A stretch of DNA of 56,521 nt from a virus. The position numbers and the translations under genes were made by a program. Below, one piece after another: positions 7,061-17,600 of this stretch; the first letter of the stretch is position 1; every line of letters starts with the position of its first letter. Under the pieces are notes generated by a model, which saw only the letters and a list, made by a program, of their open reading frames with translations, did not search any database and was not told the origin of the DNA. The DNA lies in IMG/VR virus record IMGVR_UViG_3300020152_000005, positions 1 through 56,521 of that record. One strand, written 5' to 3'.

Positions 7061-7447
7061 CTACGCTCCCTCGATTGCCTTGTAGCCGTTGACGATGTCC
7101 GCTGACGCGCCGACCGCCTGAAAGACGCGCCACCGCTTGACGACGCCGAGCCGCACCGCGCGACCGAGGCAGCCGTCGCAAATGAAAACCGCTTCCACGT
7201 TCCGAATGCCCGCGCGCGTCAGGTAGTCGACGCGCGTCGCTCGTGCGATCGGCCGAATGTCGAGCAGGCAGTCCGCCGGCCGCGGCCGGTTGCAGCACGG
7301 CGCGTAGATCGTCGGGTTCGTTCCGTCGCCCTCGAGCGCGACGCGCACGCCGCGCCAGACGACCTCGAGCTCGTCATCGAGCCTGTCGCGGATGCGCTGC
7401 TTCTGCTCAGGCGTCGCATTCTGCCAGATCGTTTTTAGCGTGTTCAT
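7061..7447 (-). CDS. Zinc-binding protein of unknown function, 128 aa
   Basis: The ATG at 7447 overlaps the stop of the tail hub gene (ATGA), so both are made together. Cysteines occur as APCCN, ADCLL and CDGC, a probable zinc site. The helical N terminus is MNTLKTIWQNATPEQ. I do not recognise the family. A tail-associated role is possible from position. Confidence 0.75.
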   Translation of the reverse strand: MNTLKTIWQNATPEQKQRIRDRLDDELEVVWRGVRVALEGDGTNPTIYAPCCNRPRPADCLLDIRPIARATRVDYLTRAGIRNVEAVFICDGCLGRAVRLGVVKRWRVFQAVGASADIVNGYKAIEGA

Positions 7448-10400
7448 GCGCCGGGTGTCCCTGCCTCGAAAGCCGAATACTCTGCCTTGTCCGTCGCGTC
7501 GGGGAACATCGGCACGCGCTGCTCGGTTCCGGCCGACGTCGTAAACTCGAATTCGTTGGAATGAGTCGACGACGCCGTGACGCGTCGGTAGGTGTCGCCG
7601 ACGCCGTCCGTGCCGGTGCCCTCAGCTCGCTTTACTCGAATGCGAATGTACGCGCCGGTCGTCGCGAGCGCCGCGCTGATCTGCGCGTTCACGTTGTAGA
7701 CGTGGCTCCCGGCCATGCCTTCCATGTTGCCGCTGTAGGTGTACGACTGGCTCCAGCGCTCGGTCCACGGTCCGTCAGAATCCGGTGACGTATCGACGGC
7801 AACCTCGATCGTGCTCCAATACTGAATGTGAGGCTTGAAAGAATCGAAGCCCGACCCGACGCGCACGGTGAAGCGCACGGTGTACGTGCCGTCGTACGCG
7901 ACGCTCGGCGGTGCTGGCGTGAAGGTCGAAAGCGCTCCGCTGTCCTTTACGCCAGACGCGCCCGTTGACACTTCATTCAACGTAAACGTGCCGACGCTCT
8001 TGCCGTGCGTCGTCAGCGTCGTCGTCTTCTGATAGAGCTCAGCAAAAAGCCGAAAGCCGTCGAGATCGATGTCACGCGCGACGAGCCGCTGATAGACGCG
8101 CTTCGTCGCGTCGAATGCGCCCCAGAGCGCCGCTGGTACCTGCACCGCGCCGAGCTGCTCGGGCCGTACAACCGGCGCGACGTTGAACGGCTGATCGAAG
8201 ACGAGATCGATGCCGCCGACCGGGATCGGGCCGAAGCAGAAGCCCGTCTGCAGGCCCTTGTTCAGCAGCTTGCCGCCCTGCTTTACAGCTGGCGCGAGGT
8301 CGCCGGGAATCTCGGACAGATCCCCGCTGAACGCCTGCACGCTGAAGTTGTCGAACCACCATGCGCCGTTGCCGGAAGACGGCGTCGACAGATCAAGGCG
8401 CGCGAGCTCGGCGTCTGCAGGCACGACGACGTCGAGCCGCACCTGATTCCAGACGCCAGCGTTCGCCGCGAGCACGCTCGTCGTCGCGCTGTTGCCGACA
8501 CTCGTGCCGTCCGCTGCGTACCACCGGAAGTAGGCGAGCCCGGTGTAGTCAGGCAGCCCGCCGACCTTCCCGCGCATGTAGCCGACCGCGACGAGCCTCG
8601 ATCCGGGTCGTACCGGCATAAAATCCGAGAGCACGTCCGGCCCGCCGGTGCCGGTATACATCTGCAGGACGTAGCCGGTACCGCCGTGCGCGTCCGCGCC
8701 GGCGTTGACGATCGACGCGTTCGTCGCCTGTCCCCAACCGTCGAAGCCGCCCGTCTCGAAGCCGCCGTTCTTCAGCAGCCCGCCGCCGGCTGGCGCGTCC
8801 GCGATCGCCTGCAGCGCGCCCATCGGTCGACTGTTCACGGTCGCAGTCGGCTTGACCGTGCCGCCGAATCCGTCCGTCAGCAGGCCGCGCGTTTCCATCG
8901 TGTCTTCGGCTTCGTCGACAGCGAGCGCGCGCTTCGTGTCAGCGCCCGGCTCGGATTCGATCGTCGCGCCGTCGAAACGCTTGATTGCGCTCGGCAGGTT
9001 GCCCGCGGGAAGGTTCGCGGCTGTCTCTCGATCGACGCGGAACGGCGGCTGCTCGAAAGGCAGCGCGATCGGACCGCGGTTGAACATGAAGTAGCGCGCG
9101 TTGATCTGCACCGCTCCCGTCACGTTCTCAAACTGAACGCGCACGTGATCCGTACCGGCCGGCACTTCGACGTTTTCGATGACGTGCCGCGTGTAGCCGG
9201 TCGCCGCGCTCGCCGTCGACGTGTGCGTCGCGATCGTCGTACTGCTCGCGTTGCGGAAGTTGATGTAGAGCCGACCGCTGCCGCCGCCTGCAGTCGCTCG
9301 AATCTCAGCCGAGAATGAAACCTTGTCGCCGGCCGCCAGCGCGAGCGGCGTGATGCTGATCTGTTCCTTCAGCGTGACGCCCGCGGACGCTCGAGTAAGC
9401 ACCGCCTCTGCGCCCGGCCCCATCAGGTTCTGGCTCGGCGAGCCGACCTGCTTTTCGATCAGATCGAGCGCGCGGCCGTTCAGCGTAGCCGATCCCTTCA
9501 CCACGCCGCCGGGGCTCAGCGCGTCGAGCGCGCGGTCGGTGCCCTCGTTGACCGTCTCGCCGTCCAGATCGACGCCGAGCGTCGCGTCGCGCAGCTTGAT
9601 CGGGCGGAAGTTGACGTCGACGTGCGTCGGTGCGACAAAGGTCTTCGTCGCACCGCCGACGACGTCGTCGGCTGTCTCGCGGTTCGGCCGCAGCGGCGGT
9701 TCCTCGAAGGGGAGCGCGATCGGCCCGCGGTTCAGCATGACATTGCGCGCGTAGACCGTGTCGCCTGATCCCGGCGTCGAGACGACGCGGTAAAGGCGCA
9801 TGCGCACTGCGCCCGCGGGGATCGTTCGGCCCTCGAAGTAGACGCGCGTCGGCGTCGTCACGTTCGCGAGCGACGACGAGTTGACGAGGCCGCCGACCTG
9901 AGCACCTACCGCATCGAGAAACTGGACGCGCAGGTGCATGCCTGACGACGTTCCGAGCGTGCTCCAAATCTCACCGCTCCATGAAATCTCGTCGCCTTCC
10001 TTCAGGCCGAGCTTGCTGAGCAGGGTGCCGGCAATCCCATTGTCGTTAGGCAGATAGTAAGTCTGGCCGCCCGCCGCCTGCGGCCCGGCGTTCGGGCCGA
10101 GCAAGTTCTGCGACGGTGCGCTCGCCTGCTTCCGCAGCTTGTCTGCAGGAAGACCATCGACGAGCGCGGTCGACAGCACTTCCGTCTTCAGCTTGCCGTT
10201 CAGATCGAGGCCGGTCGCAGCCCGGTCGGTGTCGACCTTCAGCGTGTTCGCGTTCTTGCCGGCGATCGTCGCCGTCGTCTTCACGCTGCCGTCGAAGCCG
10301 TCGCTCTTCACGCCGCGCAGCTCCATCTCGTCGACCGATTCGTCGACCGCGAGGTCGGCCTTCGTCTGCGCGCCCGGAACGTCCTCGAGGTACGTGCCCT

Positions 10401-13400
10401 CGGACAGCTGGACGCCCTTCTTGACCTTCCCGAAATCGTCGAGCGATTCCGCCCACTGGCGCAGCACGAAACCGCGGACGCCGCTCGAGCGGCCGCCCGC
10501 GGTGACGAATTCGACGTAGACATACTTCGTCTCAGTCGGCCGGGATAGCACGTTCTGCATCGCAGTGTGCGTCGAGCTCGGCACGACGCGCAGGCCAGAT
10601 CCGGCCGCGATCGCGATCGACGCGTCGGGCGGGTCCGTCTCGGGATCGCGCGAGGCGTAGCCGCTCTTGTTGCTCCAAATCTTGAGCGTCCCGCCCTGCG
10701 TCGCGCCGCCGAGGTGCACCGCAAAGCTAGTCTGCCAGTTCGTGAGGCCCGGTATCTGTTTGAAGATGCCCGCGGTCGGCGCGACGACGTCGAGCTCTTC
10801 CTCGATGTCGCCTACCTCTTCGCCCCGGATCGCGTCGAGCGCGGCCTGCAGCGCCTCGCTGAAATCGCCGAGCTCGGTCTGATACGTCGCGAAGGCGCTG
10901 TCGACTGCGGCCGCCTCGACTGGCGTCGCTGCGCCGTCCGCGATCGCGGTCGTGATCGTGCTGACGAGCGAATCGTGCGCTGCGTCGAAAGCGCCGTACG
11001 CGCTCGTCAGGTCGGACGCCGGCGTGCCGATCAGCTTCGGGTTCGCGATGACGACCGCGTACGACGCGTCGATGCTGGCACGCTCGGCGTTCAGCTGTCG
11101 CAGGTTCGCGTTGATCGCGGTCGCCTCGGCCTCGCTGATGACTTGATCGTGAAAGGCGTTGTCGACGTACGCGTTCAGCGCCGCGAGCTCGTCGGTCAGG
11201 TCGTCGATATCCTGCGTCAGCGCAGCGTCGAGCGCTGCGATGTCGGCGTTCTTGATCGCGTTGACCGCGTTCTCGAAGGCAGTCGCGATTTCGCCGGTGC
11301 GCGTCCGGTACGTCGTGAAGGCGCTTTCGACCGTCGCGATCTCGCCCGGCGTCGCCTCGCCGTCTGCGATCGCGGTCGTGATCGCGTTGACGAGCGCAGT
11401 GTGCGCGCTGTTCAGGTTCGCCTTCGCGGTATTCAGCGCGGTCTTCGTCGTGCCCGTCAGCGACGCGTTGTTGTAGACCGCGGTGTAGCGCGCGTCGAGG
11501 TCAGCCTTCTCTGCGTTCAGTTGCCGCAGGTTCGCCTCGATCGCCGCGGCCTCGGCTGCGTTGATCAGGTTGTCGGCGAAAGCGCCGTCGACGTACGTCT
11601 CGAGGTCGCCGAGCTCGCCGGTCAGCGTCGCGATGTCGGCTTCAATCGCGGCGAGCTCAGCGTCGTAGTCGCGCGGGTTGCGGTACGTCGCCTCGAACGG
11701 CTCGCCCGGCACGCCGGACGCGTCGAGCGGCGTGATCTGGTAGTGCAGGTCGCTGTCGTCGGGGATCGTCAGCGCCGTGAAGGTGCCCTGCCGGTCGGTG
11801 ATCGTCTGCGTCGCAGCCGCGGGCCACGCGGCGACGATGTCCGTCTTCGTCCGCAGCTCGAGCGTCGCGACGAGCTCGTTGCCGAGCACGTCGAGGAAGA
11901 GCTCTTCGGTGTCCCTGACCCAATTCTCGCCGACCTGCAGCACGAGCGGCCGCACCGCGCCGAGGCGTCCGACGCTCTTCCTGCCGCCGCGGCGCTGCAC
12001 GCTCGGCCGCCAGACGTCCCAGATCCGCTCGCGCGCGTCGACCGCGATCGTGACCGACGTCGCCGAGGCGTCTAGCAGGTCCTCGCTGATCTCGACGATG
12101 CGCTGATCGACGTTGCCGAGGTCCGGGTGCCGCACGCGGACCGTGTCGCCGAGATCGAGCCGATCGAAGGGGAAAGCAGTCGGGTCCGCAGCGTTCAGGT
12201 CGGCGACGACGACGCGGTACTCTGCGCGCGCGTTCTTCGACCGCTGCAGCTCGGCCCACGTGTCCGCCCAGAGCGCGTGCGCGGCGTCGCCGGGGTAAAA
12301 CTCGCCGAGCGTCTCGCCGGTCGTCGGCGAGGCCATGACGGTGTCGAGGTAAAACTCCGCAGCCGCGCCGTGCGCGAGGATCTCGAGGTAGCCGGTACCG
12401 GCGGGCAGCGGCTGCGTCGAGACTGGCGTCGCGGCGAGCGTGATGTAGACGCCGACGCCCTCGCTGCCCTGCTGCTCGGTCAGCGGGTAGACCTTGCCGT
12501 TCGAATGGCGCAGCTGCAGCCGCACGCGGCCGCTGATGACGGTCAGGCCGGCAGCGATGCCGAGGTAGGGCCGATCGCTGTCGCCGGTCGGAATCGTGAA
12601 GCTCGGCGTGCGGATGCCCTGATCCTTCGCGGCCGCCTGCACGCGCGCGGCCGAGCCGCCTGTCTTCGCGTAGAGCGAGCTCGAGCTCTGCGTGATCGTC
12701 GGCGCACCGACCGCAGCGAAGCCAGTCGGCACCGCGCCGCCCCACGCGCTCAGCATCGGGTTGCTGATCAGGTTCTCGACGCGCGGAATGTCCGGCAGGT
12801 CTAGCGTGCCGACGCGCGGCCCGAAGAGCGCCGCGCCGCTCGGGCTCTGAATCCAGAGCGCGCGCGTGCCGATCGCATCCTCTGCGATCCAGCCCTTGTC
12901 GCCGACGACGAGCAGCGGCTTCGCGCTGTCGTTGACCGTGATCTCGGCGTCGACGTGATCGTGCGCCGTGATCGGGTAGGTGCCCTTGCCCGGCACGTGA
13001 AACCATAGGCCGACGAGCGCGTCCGCCTCGCCGTGCAGCGCGTCGTTGTGCAGGGAAATGACGCGAGCGCCGGCGACGCCGGCGACTGCGTCGACGTTCC
13101 AACGCGCGTCGCCGAGGTTCAGCCCATCCGCGCCCCACGCGTAGATACGCGTGACGACCTGCGTCTCGTCGACGACGCGCTCGACGCCGCGCAGGTTCTT
13201 CCGATAGCGCAGCTCCGCGCTGCCGGACGCGTTGCCGACGCGCACGAGCAGGTCGACGAGGTACGCCGTCCCTGCAGCGTTCAGGCGGAATTGCAGCTCG
13301 CCGCCGGTCTTTTCCTCGAGCAGCCGCAGCGCCTCGAGCGGGCTCGTGCGGTTGAAATCGAGGTCGACCGGGTCGACGAGCTCGACGGTGCCGGTGCTGA

Positions 13401-13854
13401 ACGTGATCCCGCTGCCGTCGAAGCCGGGCAGGATGTAGTCGGTGATCCACTGCGCCGGCGTCAGGCCGAGCAGGCCGAATTCCACGAAAGCCGCGCCGCC
13501 GGCCAGCTTCTGCAGCACCATCCCATGCCGCAGGTCCGTCCAGAGCGCCTCGGCGTGCACGACCGCGGCGCGCGCGCCGCTCTCATCCTGCCGGCGAGAC
13601 GGCTGCGCGACGCGCCAGAGCGAACGCGTCGCGACCGCGGGCAGGCTGCCGCTCGGCTTGACCGGCTCGACGAGCCGCAGGACCGCACCCTCGACGAGCG
13701 CGACCGCGGCCGGATCGTCGAGCGGCAGGCCGACCGTCAGCGTCTCTTCGCCGAGCAGCGTACGCGTACGCTGCAGCGACGCCGGGCCGCGCGCGACCGC
13801 GAGCAGCTGCGTGTTCGTGCTGTTCCAAATCTCGAGCTGGTACTTTCTCGGCAT
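7444..13854 (-). CDS. Tail hub / receptor-binding fibre, 2136 aa
   Basis: The largest gene in the window. The N-terminal ~350 residues have the beta-rich, hub-like character of siphovirus tail-tip (Tal/Gp37-like) proteins. Residues about 356-508 look like a CBM4_9-type jelly roll (starts ENLISNPML). Two tandem helical repeats of about 142 residues lie near 740-1040, each with YVD.AF and AN LRQLNAE motifs. Two further jelly-roll-like modules near 1246-1388 and 1473-1618 both begin PSQNL and end NRGPIALPFE. A third, more typical one (LLKNGGFETGGFDGW) lies at 1688-1841. The modules suggest binding to a surface polysaccharide. It follows the Dit gene by 9 bases. The hub role is well supported; the ligand is unknown. 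Confidence 0.85.
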   Translation of the reverse strand: MPRKYQLEIWNSTNTQLLAVARGPASLQRTRTLLGEETLTVGLPLDDPAAVALVEGAVLRLVEPVKPSGSLPAVATRSLWRVAQPSRRQDESGARAAVVHAEALWTDLRHGMVLQKLAGGAAFVEFGLLGLTPAQWITDYILPGFDGSGITFSTGTVELVDPVDLDFNRTSPLEALRLLEEKTGGELQFRLNAAGTAYLVDLLVRVGNASGSAELRYRKNLRGVERVVDETQVVTRIYAWGADGLNLGDARWNVDAVAGVAGARVISLHNDALHGEADALVGLWFHVPGKGTYPITAHDHVDAEITVNDSAKPLLVVGDKGWIAEDAIGTRALWIQSPSGAALFGPRVGTLDLPDIPRVENLISNPMLSAWGGAVPTGFAAVGAPTITQSSSSLYAKTGGSAARVQAAAKDQGIRTPSFTIPTGDSDRPYLGIAAGLTVISGRVRLQLRHSNGKVYPLTEQQGSEGVGVYITLAATPVSTQPLPAGTGYLEILAHGAAAEFYLDTVMASPTTGETLGEFYPGDAAHALWADTWAELQRSKNARAEYRVVVADLNAADPTAFPFDRLDLGDTVRVRHPDLGNVDQRIVEISEDLLDASATSVTIAVDARERIWDVWRPSVQRRGGRKSVGRLGAVRPLVLQVGENWVRDTEELFLDVLGNELVATLELRTKTDIVAAWPAAATQTITDRQGTFTALTIPDDSDLHYQITPLDASGVPGEPFEATYRNPRDYDAELAAIEADIATLTGELGDLETYVDGAFADNLINAAEAAAIEANLRQLNAEKADLDARYTAVYNNASLTGTTKTALNTAKANLNSAHTALVNAITTAIADGEATPGEIATVESAFTTYRTRTGEIATAFENAVNAIKNADIAALDAALTQDIDDLTDELAALNAYVDNAFHDQVISEAEATAINANLRQLNAERASIDASYAVVIANPKLIGTPASDLTSAYGAFDAAHDSLVSTITTAIADGAATPVEAAAVDSAFATYQTELGDFSEALQAALDAIRGEEVGDIEEELDVVAPTAGIFKQIPGLTNWQTSFAVHLGGATQGGTLKIWSNKSGYASRDPETDPPDASIAIAAGSGLRVVPSSTHTAMQNVLSRPTETKYVYVEFVTAGGRSSGVRGFVLRQWAESLDDFGKVKKGVQLSEGTYLEDVPGAQTKADLAVDESVDEMELRGVKSDGFDGSVKTTATIAGKNANTLKVDTDRAATGLDLNGKLKTEVLSTALVDGLPADKLRKQASAPSQNLLGPNAGPQAAGGQTYYLPNDNGIAGTLLSKLGLKEGDEISWSGEIWSTLGTSSGMHLRVQFLDAVGAQVGGLVNSSSLANVTTPTRVYFEGRTIPAGAVRMRLYRVVSTPGSGDTVYARNVMLNRGPIALPFEEPPLRPNRETADDVVGGATKTFVAPTHVDVNFRPIKLRDATLGVDLDGETVNEGTDRALDALSPGGVVKGSATLNGRALDLIEKQVGSPSQNLMGPGAEAVLTRASAGVTLKEQISITPLALAAGDKVSFSAEIRATAGGGSGRLYINFRNASSTTIATHTSTASAATGYTRHVIENVEVPAGTDHVRVQFENVTGAVQINARYFMFNRGPIALPFEQPPFRVDRETAANLPAGNLPSAIKRFDGATIESEPGADTKRALAVDEAEDTMETRGLLTDGFGGTVKPTATVNSRPMGALQAIADAPAGGGLLKNGGFETGGFDGWGQATNASIVNAGADAHGGTGYVLQMYTGTGGPDVLSDFMPVRPGSRLVAVGYMRGKVGGLPDYTGLAYFRWYAADGTSVGNSATTSVLAANAGVWNQVRLDVVVPADAELARLDLSTPSSGNGAWWFDNFSVQAFSGDLSEIPGDLAPAVKQGGKLLNKGLQTGFCFGPIPVGGIDLVFDQPFNVAPVVRPEQLGAVQVPAALWGAFDATKRVYQRLVARDIDLDGFRLFAELYQKTTTLTTHGKSVGTFTLNEVSTGASGVKDSGALSTFTPAPPSVAYDGTYTVRFTVRVGSGFDSFKPHIQYWSTIEVAVDTSPDSDGPWTERWSQSYTYSGNMEGMAGSHVYNVNAQISAALATTGAYIRIRVKRAEGTGTDGVGDTYRRVTASSTHSNEFEFTTSAGTEQRVPMFPDATDKAEYSAFEAGTPGA

Positions 13855-13863
13855 GCTCTGCGC

Positions 13864-14655
13864 TCAGAAGTAGCGGCGACGCCAGCGGGTCTGCAGCGTG
13901 CGCCCGGTGCCGCCCGTTACTGCGATCTCGAGGTAGTCGTCGCCCTCGCGCGGGTCCGCGATCGGAAACTCGCTCGCGCTCGTCAGGCCGCCGATCGCGT
14001 TCGCGCCGTTGTTCGTGACGCTGAACGTCTCGCTGTCGATAACGAGCGCCTGCGAGAGCGCGACGACGCCGTCCCATTGCAGCGTCCGCTTGATCGTACC
14101 TGCTGCGCCGCCGTCCCGCACGCGTACGACGACGCGCGTGATCGTGCTGGTCGCCGCGTTCGTGACCGTGATCCGAAACGGGTTCGGCGCGGTGCCGATG
14201 CCCGCGGTCAGCAGGTTGATCCCGCCGGAAGTGCTCGTCAGCTCGACGACGTCGCGTGCCGGGCCGAGCACCTGAAACTCGATCGAGAGCTCGGCGATCC
14301 GCTGCAGCCACTGCGGCGCGATCTCGAGCGCCCGCCCGCCCTGCTGCAGGTAGCCCTGCCACTCGCGCGCGGTGACGTCGCTCGGCCGAATGCTCAGCGG
14401 CGACGACGGCAGCGCGTTCAGCACCCCGGCGATCGCGTCGAGCTTCGTCTGCAGGTCCGCGTGCGACGTGCCCCGGACGTAGCCGTGAAACGCGAGCCGG
14501 TCAGAGACGTACGCGCCGCCCATCCGGCGCGGAAAGACGCTGCCCGGAATGTCGGTCACGACGCTGCGCTCGCCGCCGAGCCGCGGCAGCTCGCGGCTGC
14601 GGCCGATGACGCCGTACGTCGCGCCGCCGAGGTCCGTTCCGTTGACGACGAGCAT
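13864..14655 (-). CDS. Distal tail protein (Dit-like)
   Basis: 263 residues, ATG at 14655. The N terminus, MLVVNGTDLGGATYGVIGRS, and the following beta structure resemble the siphovirus distal tail (Dit) family, which joins the tube to the hub. Position between the tape measure gene and the hub gene is the standard Dit place. The C-terminal ~100 residues form a galectin-like beta domain (by pattern). It is separated by one base from the tape measure stop. Confidence 0.82.
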   Translation of the reverse strand: MLVVNGTDLGGATYGVIGRSRELPRLGGERSVVTDIPGSVFPRRMGGAYVSDRLAFHGYVRGTSHADLQTKLDAIAGVLNALPSSPLSIRPSDVTAREWQGYLQQGGRALEIAPQWLQRIAELSIEFQVLGPARDVVELTSTSGGINLLTAGIGTAPNPFRITVTNAATSTITRVVVRVRDGGAAGTIKRTLQWDGVVALSQALVIDSETFSVTNNGANAIGGLTSASEFPIADPREGDDYLEIAVTGGTGRTLQTRWRRRYF

Positions 14656-14656
14656 G

Positions 14657-17600
14657 CTACTTCTCCCCCTTCGTTCCCGGTCGGAAGAACGGCCGCCCGG
14701 TGCCGCCGGCGGCCCGGTGCCTCGAGCTGATCCTGCGGCTGAATTCCTCTGCCATCAGCGCGCCGGCCTTCGGCGCGGCCGCAACGAGGCTCTTGCCGTC
14801 GCCGCCCGGTGCTTCGACAGTGACCTGCAGGCTCTCGATCGTGATCCCGCCGCCCGCGCCGAGCGTCGCCGGCAGCGGTGCAGCGATCGAGGTCGGTTCC
14901 GGTGCCCTCGAGCCGCTCAGCAGCGCGTGAATCGCCGCGAGGTGATAGACCTGCGTCGAGCCTAGCGCGATCAGTTGCGAGCCCTGCGCTTCGGTCAGGT
15001 TCACGGCCAGCCGCGCGACGTTGTCGCCGCCGCCGCCGATGACGCCGCCGCCTTCCTCGAGCAGCCGCTGCGTCTCTTCGAGCACGCGCTGCGCCTGCTC
15101 GGCCGTCATGCCCTCGAAGATGCCGCCCGCAGCGAAGAGGCTCTGATCGCCGGACGCGAGACGCTCGACGAGCCCGTCGATAAACGCGTCCGCGCCGCCG
15201 GCCGCCATCGCCGCCTGCAGCGCCTGCCCGAACGCCTGAGCGCCCTTCGTGTTCAGCAGGATGTCGACGAGCTCCTGCAGCTGCGCAGCCGCGTCGCCCG
15301 CCTCGTCGCCGAGCAGGCCGAATTTCCAGTTGAGCCCGTCGATCCGGCCCTCGAGCGTGTCGCCGAAGACGCCGATGCCCATCTCTTCGAGCTTGTCGAG
15401 CGCCGCCTCGAATTCGGCGCGCATGACCTTGTTGCCGTCTTCGATAAACGTGATGCCGGTCGCTTCCTGCAGGCGCATGAGCTCGGCGAGCTCTTCGGCG
15501 TCGCGCACGCGCAGCGATCGAAACTCGAGGCCGAGCGGGTTCTCGTCGGCTGCGGCGAAACGCTCCTGCATTCGCTGGCCGGCCGCGAGCGCGCGCTCGC
15601 GCTCGCCCGCCGTCATGTCCGTCACGACTGCGCCGGTCAGCTCTTCGAGCGCACGAATGAGCTGAGCCTCTGACGTGATCCGCTCGTAGTGCCTGCGCCG
15701 TCGCTCGCGCTCTTCGTCCTTGTTGCTGAAGAGCGAGCCGACCGTCTGCGCGATGCCGCCGATCAGTCCGGGGATCGCGGTCACGTCGCCTGCCGCGACG
15801 CGCGCCGCGTTCGCGCCGACCTGAATCAGGCCCTCGATCGCCCGCGCCGCGTTCGAATCGATCAGGCCGAGCGCCTCAGCCAGTTGCAGCGCCGCGCGCG
15901 CGTTCTCTTCGATCGTCCGCGCCGTGTCGCGCAGGTTGTTGATCGTTTCCTGATTCGCGAGCGCCTGCATCTCGCGCCGCGCGTCCTTCGCCGCCTCGCT
16001 CTGTTCGTTCAGCGCGCCGGCGACGCTCTCCGCGCGCTCGTCGATTTCCTTCAGCAGCTGGCTCGCGTCCTCGTGCGCCGTCGTGCCTTCCTCGAGCGTC
16101 TCGATGTACCGCTCGAGGCTGCCGTAGAGCATCTGCAGCTCGTTGAGCGCGAAGTCGCTAACCTCGTCGCCGAGCTCTTCGAATGACCGCTGATACATCT
16201 CGAGCGCGCCCGTCGAGCTGATCTGCCGCTCGAGCGCCTCGAAGGCTGCCAGCACGTCGGCCGGGATCTCGCGGCCTGCTGCCTCGAAGGTTTCTTCAGC
16301 GTCGCGGCGAAGCTGCTCGAGCGCGTTGCGCAGGTCGTCGGTCGCGGTCGCGGTCAGGGCCGTAAGCCGGCCGATGATGTCGCGCTGCATCTCGTCGGCG
16401 CGATCGCGCGCCTTCTGCAGGCGCTCTTCGGCGTCCGCGTCGACCGTCTCTGCCGCCTCAGCGGTGCCGTCCGTGATCAGACCGAGCGCGCGCCTGATAC
16501 CGTCTGCCTCGGCCTCGAGCTGCGCGACGCGCGCGTTGCTCGCGACGCTCTGCACTTCGTTCAGTTGCAGGATCTCGGCTTCGATCTCTTCGAGGCGGCT
16601 GCGCTGCTCGCTGCGCGAAATCGCTTCCTCGAGCGCCTGCTCGTTTGCCGTCGTCGCTCGAATCAGCTGCGTACGACGTTCCTCGAGCGCGATGATCTCG
16701 CTGAGGTGCGCTAGGTACTCGGCCGCTGCCGTCGCTCGCATCGAATCGCCAGCACGCGTAGCCTCGGCGAGCTCTTCGTTTGCCTCGGCGCGCATTGCGC
16801 GCAGGCGGCTGAGGCTTACGTCGCCGACCGCTTCGCGGCCGCGTGCCCCGCCCCCGCTCATACCGCCTGCCGTCCTGCCGACCTGCTTCTCGCGCAGGAA
16901 TTCGATCTGCGTTGCGAGGTCTTCGGCTTCCTCTCGCGCCTCTTTCATGCGCTGCATCAGCTCGAGCGGCAGCACGTGCTCGGCAGCGACGCCAGCCTGC
17001 TGCAGCTTCACCGCGAGCTGCTCGAGCGGATCGAGAAATCGAGAGACGAGGCCGGTCAGCATGTCGACCGCGCTCGCGAGCGGACCCTCGAGCTTCTGCG
17101 CGAGGTTCACGGTCGCCGGGATCGTGTAAGCGCCGATCTCTTCGCGCGCCGCCTGCAGGCGGTTCCGCCAGCTCTGCAGCCCGCCGAGGTTGCCCTCGAG
17201 CTGCCTCTGATACTCGCCCTGCACGCGCGCACCGGCGGTGATGATCGCGTTGAGTAGCGCCTGCTTCTTCTCGAGGTCGCTCATCGAAGCTGCCGTCTTG
17301 CCGTTCGCCCGCGCCCACTCTTCGTAAATCTGGCTCGGGTTCATCTGCAGCAGCTTGTCCGTACCTTCGTCGAGCCCGCGCATCGTCTGCTCGAGCGCGA
17401 CGTTCACTTCGGCCGCGCTCATGCCCTGCGCAGCGCCGAGATCGAGCGCGCGCGTCAGCAGCTCCTGCGACCGGGTCGCGTCGCCGGCCTTCGACGCCAT
17501 CTTCGCGACCTGTACCGCGATTTCGTTCGCCGCGGTCGCGGTCATCTGAAACTCGCGGCGGCCGCGCTGCGCGAGCTCGATCAGTAGCTGCTGGTCGACG

